Assembly (NCBI GenBank): GCA_021030915.1
Contig: JAGEMR010000009.1
Location: forward strand, 484,860 to 548,859
Length of the DNA: 64,000 nt
Source: Astrothelium macrocarpum
Lineage: Eukaryota; Ascomycota; Dothideomycetes; Trypetheliales; Trypetheliaceae
Reading direction: 5' to 3'
The notes beneath the pieces were generated by a model. The model was not told the DNA's origin. It saw only the letters and a program-made list of their open reading frames with translations, and ran no database searches. Position 1 is the first letter of the stretch, and the number at the start of each line of letters is the position of its first letter. The translations under genes were made by a program, and so were the position numbers. Below are positions 33,901 through 43,070 of this stretch, in pieces.

Positions 33901-34522
33901 CTGATCCAGGACTCTCACATGGCAAGCAATATCCGATGTCGTAGCTTGAATAGAATCAAGGCCATCTTTCTGGTCCGAGATGGAGTCGAGTAGGGCGACG
34001 AGACTTTGACGTTGATCGATAGTCAACTCCCTAAAATGTTGTCAGCGATGCTTCTAGACTTTGACATTTAATTACGGCATACAGCTGAAGATGTTGGACT
34101 GCCGAGGCAAGGATCCGCCCGGCCTCTGCTACGGCACACTTCAAATCCTGAATGGTTTCTCTCTTGAATGGATAAAGAAGACTCTTTGCAGTATTCCTCA
34201 AGTTTTCTCGAACATTGTTTGGTATGCGAGATTGTCGACAATTTTGTAGCAGCTTGTCCAGTTTGAGAAACTCCGCTTTGGCCTGGGTAATGCATGCGAC
34301 CACCTCAATTGCGCTGGTTGCAGAGCTCAAGGGCTGTTCTGCTAACGTACTTTGCAACAATTCTAAAATTGATCGCTCGCGTGAGATCTTTTCCAATGTT
34401 TCCTTGATTTCTTCATCTTGGCCTCGCCAGGCCCTATAATACTCTATCAGCCCATGGCAAACCTGAATACCGAACGAGAGAACGCCAACAGCGGTACCAG
34501 TAACAGAGAGAGGATCAGTCAT
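30903..34522 (-). CDS. STAND-type N-terminal domain plus ankyrin-repeat protein
   Basis: Five minus-strand exons (34522..34076, 34026..33037, 32984..32866, 32807..32620, 32563..30903) join in frame to 1134 residues. The first acceptor must be the second AG of ttttagggag to keep frame. Residues 1-150 match the fungal N-terminal domain of STAND proteins (Helo-like_N): MTDPLSVTGTAVGVLSFGIQ, then helices with LEKISRERSILELL. A coiled region follows (about 150-260), then a Cys-rich LLCTCYKRK segment and a hydrophobic part (FLASALQLSFSI). Ankyrin-type repeats begin at GSTLLHWACTLSN (about 475) and continue with GENVLHLCCGWPEGMAVLLERGA and NLLPLHYALACNCFDTIALLL (about 615-700). The tail is acidic (SDGDDEFFEVDE). 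No NACHT or NB-ARC domain is present between the N-terminal domain and the repeats. Likely a relative of the NLR repertoire; partner and ligand unknown. Confidence 0.8.
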
Positions 34523-35791
34523 CGAGACTTGATGGATCGAGGTCGCGTTTGTGTTAGGAAACAGGAGGCATCTTGAGCCGTGTTGAGAGGGCAGCTGTAT
34601 GCATGTTGTCGACCAAATGATAGGTTAGGCAGGTAAAGATAAACCCCTCATCTCAGCCTCGCGCATGCGTGCTCAAGAGAGCCTATGTACCTTCTCTCGC
34701 TGGACAGAGGAGCCATTCCTGGAAGCCATTCTTCGATGTTATGGTCGCCTGAGGTTATGTGACGATTGATTGATGGTAATATTGATCTCCTCGAAGGAGA
34801 TTGCTTGTTGAATGTATTTCGCCAGGGTGGCATAGAGTGTGCCTAGGCTGCGATTATACCGATGTCTGGACTTTTTCACGAGTCTCACTTGATTCGGGTG
34901 AAAAGTGCTGCCTCTGCTGGTTACCTTTGTATACTCGTAATAAAAAACTGCGCAGGAAAATCTGGATTCTGGATTGGTTTTTCTGCGATATTCACCAGGG
35001 GTTTCTTGTTCTAAAGACAATATGATAATGGTAACAACTTGGTATCTTTACAAAATATGGTTTGTAGAGTCTTTAATAATTATCTTGATGGTACACACAA
35101 AATTGGGTTGAGATGAGACAACTTGTTGCACAGTCGCACGGTTTTGTGAAAGTGCCCCCAATCTGCTTAGCGCGAACTTCACGTTTAACTGTTCCCTCGA
35201 TGCTACCTGAATCACGATGATATTGATTGATCTTTTGTAAGTTTACACAATGTGACAACTTGGTTGAATAAACAATCTGTGTCGATGAAAATTTTCACGA
35301 TTCTCCTGATAGCTATCTGAAAATTCGATAGAGGACTTCCTAAGGGTTGCGATGGTTTCATCCGTGAAAAACGATGGCAGGTTTTTTCGCAGCAGCGCCT
35401 GCTCCAGATTCCGTATCATCAGGTAATTTCCCACGAAAAAAAATGAGAGCAATAGCTACAAATGCTCGTTTCATGATGGTAGCGTATCAGGAACCTGAAG
35501 CTTTAATGAGATGAAAAGCACTGAAATTCGATGTTGAACTTTGCTTTTGGCGAATAAACAGAGTATTCTGAAGCTGCGGGTGTGGGCAGAAGCATACCTA
35601 GGTAGATAGGTGGCGAGCTTAGTAATAATTACCGGCTTGCACAGTTGTTAGGACATGCGGGACGTCGCCATCGGGTCACAACTAGCAGGTCCTTGTCTTA
35701 GGTGATATTCTGGCGCATGACTATCCTGTCACACTAGCCCACTGGATCTTCTTCGGTATGACTTTCCTGGTAATCATCGCATAATCGCATA
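34523..35791. other. Intergenic, about 1.3 kb, accessory block
   Basis: Upstream of the ankyrin gene and downstream of the first DUF6594 gene, AT-rich in its middle (about 34990-35480). Holds one weak small-protein locus (35243-35474), listed separately. Minus-strand frame 34739-35020 has no support. Confidence 0.4.
35243..35474 (-). pseudogene. Possible small secreted protein, frameshifted in an A8/T8 run
   Basis: An ATG at 35474 (minus) begins MKRAFVAIALIFF, signal-peptide-like. The frame then passes an eight-base T run (A run at 35436-35443 on the plus strand), after which the plausible sequence (LLRKNLPSFFTDETIATL, SIEFSDSYQENRENF) lies in the neighbouring frame to a stop at 35243. The two parts are separated by one base at the homopolymer. 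This could be a decayed gene, a sequencing error, a spliced gene with a donor I do not recognise, or chance. Confidence 0.25.
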
Positions 35792-36799
35792 TCAACTTGC
35801 AATCTGGCAGTTGCTGTTGTTGGTGAGGTAAACGACGTTTACTGCGGCAAACCTTTGATTCGTTAGACCTGGATCGTGCGAAAACTCTTGTACACATCGA
35901 AGATCACTCACGCTGATGTAGCCGCGAATATTTCTATCTGCCTTGCATTCGTCATCAGCACAAGTGCAATAGAGAAGCAGGCAGATAGGATAACAATTAT
36001 TCCCAGACGAAGGCCGTTATGCTCGATTACATATAAGACAATGACCGAGCATAATGGCAGAAGCGACGCAATTACTGTGATCAAGCAGTGAACAATGAAT
36101 CTCAACGTAGTATCCTCGTACTTGTATATACCCGGACTCGTTGGAGTTTTACGCTGCGGATCCTCAGGATCTGACACGCAGCTAGCGGGAGGCAATCGCA
36201 CCTTTAGCTTCTCTCCGACAAGATGGTGGTACGCGGGGACAACCGAGTCAGTAAACCATCGCGTGAACCGATCAGGCACACTACGAGCACTTAGAGCAAT
36301 GAGGTCGCTTTCGTGCCTTTTATCCCACGAGGTGCTATCGGCACCATTGAGTGGAAACGATCCCATCCTAGGTCTCTCGAACCAACTTCTTAGGAACTCG
36401 ATATCATGACGAGCTGGTGGTCCTAGACGTAGTGTTGCTGTCTGTCTAGCGATAGCATCATCAAAACTTCAATTAGCTTGACCTGTCAATTATAGCTGCA
36501 TTTGAAAGCCTACTATACTTATCGAGCTTCTCTCTGATTTGCAATACTTTGTTCCACTGTTCCAAGTCTCCTTCATTTGCATTTTCACCCAATGATAATG
36601 ACCACCAATCAGAGGCGTGATACTCTCGATCTCCCCGCATTTGATCCCGCCTCGCAAGTTCACCCAGCTCTGCTTCAAGGTGGGTAATCTCCGCTTGCAG
36701 GTAGAGCAGGTTCTGCATGTTCAACGACTTGAAGCTTCGTAATATTGCAAACTCATCGTATTCGGACATGAACTGTGCGACCTTGGCGTATCCCTCCAT
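35792..36799 (-). CDS. DUF6594 family membrane protein (copy 1)
   Basis: Three minus-strand exons (36799..36519, 36466..35912, 35852..35792) give 298 residues; introns are 52 and 59 nt with GTATAG and GTGAGT donors. The start MEGYAKVAQFMSEYDEFAIL matches the conserved N-terminal block of fungal DUF6594 proteins, followed by LNMQNLLYLQAEITHLEAEL (a coiled coil). About residues 215-285 hold three hydrophobic segments (CLITVIASLLPLCSVIVLYVI, LGIIVILSACFSIALVLM, FAAVNVVYL) separated by TNARQIEIFAATSA, the family's hallmark end. Function unknown; the layout is a soluble coiled N-terminus with a membrane-inserted C-terminus. Read head-to-head with the retropepsin-like gene at 37373. The last exon is short and ends soon after the third segment. 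Confidence 0.88.
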
Positions 36800-37372
36800 C
36801 TGCTGTCGGACGTTTCGAGATTTGCGCCAAATTCCTGGAGGAAAGATTTATGTATACACTAAAAAGCAAAGTTCAGGAGGGGAAATCATGGGATTGCGAT
36901 ACGTAGCGGGCGCACTTATCCCTGACACGTCTGTCAATTAGCATTGCAGGTGGTAGTGGCGGACCACACCGACTACACTCTGGGCCACTTGCGTAAAGTC
37001 GGGCAAAACAAGGCAACAACGTTGATGCCTAAATACTCAAGCCAGTTATCGCGGTATCGAGGCTGATTCCATGCTCATTGGCCGACCTTGACGAATTGTA
37101 GTTGCATAAATTGTGCAGTAGTAAAGCTATGCGGCATGGGCTTCATAGCCCGATCGCTGGAGCATTGTGAATAACCGTGAAAGCTATATGTAGCTGACTG
37201 TGCCAACGCGACGAGAGATTCGGACTGTGGACTTGGCAGCCGCACGCTCGCATATACAAGGCTGAGACGGTATTCACCGATCAACTTCTGTTTTGCTCTG
37301 TATACAAGCTTTCTTTGGATCAATTTCTCGGGAATTCTAGATATTTCAGCCACTGCAGCAAGGCGCTTAATC
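36800..37372. promoter_or_regulatory. Divergent intergenic region between DUF6594 copy 1 and the retropepsin-like gene
   Basis: 573 bp separate the two start codons, so both promoters lie here. No clear TATA box; a frame on the minus strand (37075-37413) overlaps the plus-strand gene start and is not supported. Compare with the similar head-to-head gap at 59232-59775. Confidence 0.55.
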
Positions 37373-38395
37373 ATGTGCGACGAAAAACTGGGTCCTGCAC
37401 AGAGATCACCCATGGGAGAGCCACCGTTAGCTTTAGACGATGAAACTTTTAAAAGGCTGAAATACGTCCGCGAAGGCCATCTTGCTTACCAGTATATGAC
37501 GACTGGTCTGATGCCATATCAAGTGTTTGAGAATCCTTGGGCCTCGGCAGAATCAACAGCAACGCCCGTGAATGCGCAATCAAACTCTCCACCCCAGCCT
37601 GTCACTGACGATGCAGTTGATCGGAATGTGCAACAATGCAAGAACTCAAAGGAGATACCAGACCAGAGTGTAAGCAATGGCACTTTCGCACAAGCGATCC
37701 AATAGTAATTAGACTGATTGGTTGGATCAGAATGCAGACACGCAAGAGGCAAAGTCTATACGGCCAAACGTGCTATATGGCCAAACAGTGCGAAAGAAAA
37801 CCGGAAAACCATATGGCATCCGTGTCAAAGTCGATAGCGGCTCCGATGTAAATCTGGTTTCGTGTCGGTTGGTGGAATATTGTGGGTTTCGACGCGAGAA
37901 TGCTACGGAGTTCATCATTGGTGTTGGAGGTCATAAGACCAAGCTGAAAAAGCTGGTGAAAATCCCATTAATAGGGCGAATAAGACAGACGGAAAACGTT
38001 GGGTTCTATGAAGCACCTGAAGAGTCTCCAATCGACGGGCTACTTGTCGGACGACCATTCGAAGAGGCCTTTGGCGATCCGTATGCGTTCTTCTGGGACA
38101 GACCACTGGAAAAAGAGTCTCTAGTCGCGGTACAAGAGAGAGTCAAGGTATGTTGAGCTTATCATGGAGTTTTGGTTCGGTAAGGAAAGACATGACTGCT
38201 GATACGCTCTATTAGGAAGAAGAGCGCGGTGAAATAGAGGACAATCGAGTCCAACATCAAAACAAGAAATTTGAATTGGACCGAAAACGACAACAAAAGG
38301 CGCAACAACGTGACTTAACTGGTCAGCGATCTCAAGGAGGACAGACTCGCTCGACGTCTGCCGCATCAACTGGAAACTCTGATTCGCGAACGTAA
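37373..38395 (+). CDS. Retropepsin-like aspartic protease-fold protein (DSG type)
   Basis: Three exons (37373..37669, 37731..38147, 38216..38395) give 297 residues; introns are 61 and 68 nt with GTAAGC and GTATGT donors. Residues about 115-215 form a single retropepsin-like domain: YGIRVKVDSGSDVNLVS has the catalytic-type Asp134-Ser-Gly, a flap-like GVGGHKTKL follows, and IDGLLVGRPFEEAFG corresponds to the hydrophobic ILG motif. The N-terminus (about 1-100) has LDDETFKRLKYVREGHLAYQYM, and the tail (from about 238) is a Gln/Lys/Arg-rich helix, NRVQHQNKKFELDRKRQQKAQQ. There is no reverse transcriptase, integrase or gag nearby, so this is a free-standing gene, not an intact retroelement. One domain per chain implies dimerisation if active. 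It is divergent from DUF6594 copy 1. Confidence 0.8.
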
Positions 38396-39589
38396 CTATG
38401 ATATCGAGCAAGCCCTTGGTCCGGTGGCCTTAGCCAATTTTGATTCGTCATGGTTCTTGAAGCCACTGATAGATCCATTGTATTAAACGATTAGCAGTTG
38501 AATCTGTCTTTTTGCCAGCCGAGGGAGGAACCAACGACATATTATATATGGTCCTTTCCTGTTATGACTCAATCTAACTTTCAAGTCTATTCGGGGAAAG
38601 TTTAGTGTTTTCCGCTTGCTCATAGCTTTCACTCAACCGTTGTGGACGGAACAAGCTTGAGTGGTACAGATGTAGAGGAGCGCTGGTAAAGGCGTTGCAA
38701 GGACAGTGTACTAATGTGGAGATAGGAGTATGTTTCTAGATCGAGCGATACTCCAATAAATTTCCAATCATTTCCGATCGAAAAGCGCTGGGGGTTGCAG
38801 TATTCTTGAAAAGAAAATGATCCTGCATAATTTTGCGGCCGATATGCTTGGAACGCAACACATCGAAGTAGACGGCGGACCTAACTTTTTGGGTTTCTTA
38901 GTTGTCATGGAACCACAAGGAACAATCACAAAAGCACTTTCTGCTTGTAAAATTCCGGGGGAAAGGCCTTTTTTAAATGGATCGTCATCAAATGATATTC
39001 GCTTGTGCCTCGCATCAGATCTCTACTGCTCATGTAATTTTCAAGCCGCTGGATCTGGCTTGAAGAAGAGGCTCACTGTCAGCTATGAAATTATAGAAAG
39101 GTTGCGCGGATGCATGCTTAAAGGGTTCTGTCAGCCCAGCATGAAGGTAATGCAGGAAATCGAATGGGGAAACGAGATTTTTGCCAGTAGTGTAGCTAGG
39201 TGCTACGGGTAGGCTAACGAAGAGAAGTGCCTACCACACCTATTAAGGCAACACGTGACCGTCCCTCCATGCCTCCGTCATGGTTCGCCATAACTTCCTT
39301 GGGTATGTGTCACTCTATACTGAGTAGTCCAAGAGGTTACCCTTCACCAATTCCTCTCCGTCAAACCTGGAAACGTGCGATACTGAACGCCTGCGAGTTC
39401 AGGAATACGTGCGACGATAAAATTTTAATTGTTGCACTCAAACTCGCCCCAATAGGACCATCCGCGCGAAAGCTCCGAAGTACTTCCAGAGAAAAGAGCC
39501 TTCCTGCCTGCAACCACCGGCCGATCAAACCCGGCTGTCAGAACCACCATGCAAAAGCCATTGCGCTCGCAGAGAAGGCGTAATATCAG
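38396..39589. other. Intergenic, about 1.2 kb
   Basis: Between two plus-strand accessory genes. Plus-strand frames 38817-39212 and 39227-39583 (131 and 118 codons) have no domain character or signal peptide; the second ends just before the next gene and may be its leader. Not called. Confidence 0.35.
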
Positions 39590-40685
39590 ATGATGGGCAA
39601 ACCTCTCTCACAAAAGGTCATCGATACGCGAAAGCGAAAAGCAGAAGATGCAATGCGGAGAAAAATGCAAGAGGGACATAAATTTGATGGTGTAGAAGGC
39701 GTACGAAAGGCGCTTCGGGAGGACTGTGAAGATTCGGGGATAGATGAAGACTTTTATGACTGTATTACCGGCGAAGTTCTGCTGGACGTTTTGGTCAATT
39801 TCGTTAATCAAGGCGTCTATTCCGTCGAGCCTCCTCCGTTCCAGAATCCTGCCCCCGTTACAGTAGGGAAAGGCATCGATATAAAGCCCACAGATACCAA
39901 TCGCCATCACCAATCCGACAGCGGAATTGGTTCATCTGTTGAAAGTAGCCACAGTGATAAGACTGGCGAAGATCATAGCGATCTAGAAATCCATGAGAAA
40001 GGGATGAAGAGCCCGGAAAGCTCGGATTTCCTGGATTTCGAGGACCCGGTTCGAAGCGCCAATTCAATTCTCGTTGCAGGTGCAAATTGCTGACTTTGTG
40101 TACTGTCGATAGGACAACGAATTCTTTGTGAATATCCAACTTCCGGGCCTCACTGAACCTGGACTGGTCAGAGCAAGCTGTCGTAGCGAGAAGGACAGTA
40201 TTATCTCCGTGCATATCTTCCCTCAAAATCCTCGCCTACCTCTATTGGGGGAACGAACCCGACTTTCATGGTGGGAGGTAGGCACTCAAGATAAGTCGAG
40301 GAGGAGTACCATGTTCAAAGTCGTTTCTAAAGACGATGTCGCTTGCGATCTATCATTCGGCAAGAATTGGTTCGAAGGAGAGGAGCTTGCGAACGAGGAC
40401 ATACTTCCAGGTGGGCAAATGGACACGCTTGCATCGAGTGCGTCCCCGACATGTTACGTATGTCTGGGACAGGATTAACGCTCTTCAGTCGAGACTGCAG
40501 CCGACGCGTACTCAGCATCCCATTCGATCTTGTCGCGCGAGGACGCCCGCTTTGCAGCGGACTTTTGCTTCGATATTATCCAAAATGCTCGGGCTGCTCG
40601 GCCTCAGTCGCTGGCGAATGGTGGCAGTATCAGCTCAAGCTCCGGAGTACGACATACCCGCTCGCGGCCAGGCGGTTACGGGTAA
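39590..40685 (+). CDS. Accessory protein with a probable degenerate retropepsin-like domain
   Basis: At least three exons. Exon 1 starts at 39590 (MMGKPLSQKVIDTRKRK; the second Met is equally likely) with a basic helix and GITGEVLL-type sequence (YDCITGEVLLDVLVNFVNQG), then a Ser/Asp-rich linker. The first intron ends at ATAG (40112), but its donor is unclear: GTTCGA at about 40049 or GTTGCA at about 40074 both keep phase. Exon 2 reads DNEFFVNIQLPGL, GLVRASCRSEKDSIIS, RTRLSWWEVGT and STMFKVVSKDDVACDLSFGKNWF. It splices at CCAG/GTGGG (about 40410) into VETAADAYSASHSI and ends at 40685. The block order (start strand, strand-turn, WWEVG, final LSFGKNWF) resembles a retropepsin, but the D-[ST]-G triad is replaced by R-S-E. 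This assignment is my inference. Confidence 0.5.
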
Positions 40686-43070
40686 TAGTATACTTCGAGC
40701 CCTATCACCTTATGCATCAGAGCCAAGGGACCTGTTTCCGATGGTTGATGGTTTGGCCCGACCTGTCTGATCCCTCAGCTTCTGCTAAATCTTGTAACTT
40801 GGAGATCACTCACCGCTAGACCCGAGTGTCAGGCGTAATTTTGTTGCCATCGCGAATGTAATTGATGCTTCCGACGTATGCTCGAGCACCTTGACTCCAC
40901 ATTGTTGGATTGATCGAAAAGGACATAGAAAAGGTATTTTGCCTTTGATCTCCGCAGACCTTCCAGTATATGGGCTAATAAAGAGTATAGTATGGGGAAG
41001 AGCTGACACGTGGCGACTTGAAATTTGCAGTTTCAGCAAGGCACAAAGAAGAGCAGGATAGTTAGCAAACTAGACGAGGATAGAAGAGGGATGTAGTTGG
41101 AGATGGTACGCCAGGACTGCGCGAGAATGAAGATGCTACGTATGGTTTGTCGCATGGATGCCGGAGCAGCAAGGTTTACCGGTGTAACAAATTTGATGCA
41201 GCCAGAAATTACATTGTACCCCATGCTTCGCCGCTGCAGTATCGTTTCTACATCTTTTGGGGCAGCAAGTGAAATTTTGAGACTTGAAAAGTAAAGAAGA
41301 CAGATATAAGATACCAAGCTGATCTGGATACTATGATTTCTGGAATACATACTATTAACTGTGTGCAGAGGCTTTGGAAAGAACATGAGAGCAACGATTT
41401 GGCTGTATGATTGTGTCACCTCGAACGAGACTAAGGTATGCAGCCCAAAGAATGACTGAGCTGAGCCGGACTTGAGCGGGCAGCCAATCAATGCATCTGT
41501 GTGCATTTCCCTAGAGATACTTGCGTCTCCCTAACCCTGAGAACCTCGTTATCTGGTCAAACTATGTCCAACAAAGCTTTAAAATATGTGAACGTCTACT
41601 ATAGATTCATTTCGATACATTTTTCCCGTACCAATGCTCGCCCGACTACAAAATCCAATAGGACCACGACGGCAAAAATTTCTGTGGATTTGAGGTGCAT
41701 CGGTGCGTTCGGAACTCCCTCTTGAGGCGCCTTCTCTGGAAAGTGTCTCCCAGGCCAACACTTCAGACTTCTCAATCAGCTCTAGCGCTCTTTAGTCTGT
41801 GCGTGGGCAATCAAGAGTGGTCACTCTCTTAGTATCAACCAAATACCACTGGGTTCTCTCTACGGAGACACGCTCATGAAGCTGTTTGGCTAACGCATTG
41901 TCTGTAAAGCGAGCTCCCAGATCCATATGCAGTAGTCGACGGATTACTCGGCTTATTTTGTTAGTAAAGAAAGCAATGATGTCGCGACGAGAATCGACTG
42001 TAGCTTGATTGGTGTCGCTGACACGGGCTGCTAGACACTAGACTTGGATCCCATTAGCGAGCTTCAACTCTATATGAGCCTCTGAGATTGCTTAGGATTG
42101 CATAGCCACGACTTGGGATAAAAACAAAACGCGCATAGTGGGGGTTTCTCCGAGCTTACGCTGTTGCGCGTTACGCGAAGTCCTCGAACACCAGGGTGAG
42201 GTGCAGGTGGTCTTTGCTCCGGTGGAGCCTTCTGCAATTTACGCACAAACCTTCTACTGCTTCTATTGCTTTGCATAGAAAATTGAGGGCAGACCTTCGA
42301 TGCATTAATGTATGTCTAAAGCCCTAAATCGGATTTCGTTCTTTGTTTATTTTGCTTTTGGGCGGTGTCGTGAGCTAAAGGGGGCCCGTCGTTTTGATAT
42401 CTATTCATTGAAAACGCGGCCAAGCATATTACGCCCTATAACATCAAAAGGCTTCGAGCAACGGTAGTCCCTCAGGTAAACTATTACTCCGCGCCGCATC
42501 TTCGAGAGCCTTGTTTTAACCTCTTTGGGTAAGTCAAGGTGACCACTGTTGGTTCGCAATGCCTCATGATTGTCCCTGCCGCTCTTTTATGATAGTGCGC
42601 TGACTAAATTATGACGGTTGAGTAAAGTAGCCGCATCGAGTCAAACGCGGAAGCGGTAATTGAGAGATGTGCACTCGTAACTGTCTCGCTTCCAAACAAG
42701 GAGCGCGATAAAAAATCTGGCGTGGCTAGTCCACTGGACACCAAGACTCAGCAGCTAATCCCTTATTATCCTGGATATCCTTCCTGCCGTGTCTGAATTG
42801 AACACTGTGTTCATCAATAGACTCGTTCTTCTGGCAACCACTGTAGGTGACGCCATCGCGTCTTCTGCAGCATCGCACGTGAAAACAAGTTTCTGGCACT
42901 ATAGCGGACCAACAACAACCATTTTGCCGCCTAGCTACCAGTTGCCGTTGCTTGATATCCCGTGACTTTGACGAGCATTGTCGTCGTCGCCATGTCATTA
43001 CTATTTATTTAGTTCTCCTTGTCTCTTCCTTTTTCACTCCATATCGTGCCTTGGCCTACCTATCTCCACC
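40686..43070. other. Gene-poor stretch, about 2.4 kb
   Basis: Separates the first accessory block from conserved genes. Weak minus-strand frames (40806-41039, 41033-41506) are hydrophobic but do not join sensibly. One open stretch at 41792-42037 (minus) looks more protein-like and is listed separately. The last 100 bp before 43071 are a TC-rich leader of the glycosyltransferase gene. Confidence 0.4.
41792..42037 (-). pseudogene. Possible gene fragment, family unknown
   Basis: On the minus strand 81 codons are open between a TAG (42038-42040) and a TAA (41792). They read like protein: DSRRDIIAFFTNKI, HMDLGARFTDNALAKQL and QWYLVDTKRVTTLDCP. No start codon suits it and no flanking exon was found; similar but frame-shifted open sequence lies upstream (42070-42276). 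I do not recognise a family. It may be the 3' end of a decayed gene, or chance. Confidence 0.22.

Noticed and set aside
30903..34522. Reading the ankyrin gene region as three separate genes
   Set aside because: All four introns have GT..AG ends and keep frame, and the domain order (N-terminal STAND-type, linker, ankyrin) makes sense only as one protein.
38817..39583. Plus-strand ORFs of 131 and 118 codons
   Set aside because: No domain, no signal peptide, no splice support; probably leader or intergenic sequence.
37373..40685. LTR retrotransposon hypothesis for the retropepsin-like genes
   Set aside because: No reverse transcriptase, RNase H, integrase, gag or long terminal repeats seen near any of the three genes, and the genes have introns and own start codons.
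41033..41506. Hydrophobic minus-strand ORF of 157 codons
   Set aside because: Hydrophobicity alone is weak evidence; no family match in my memory, and flanking frames do not join.
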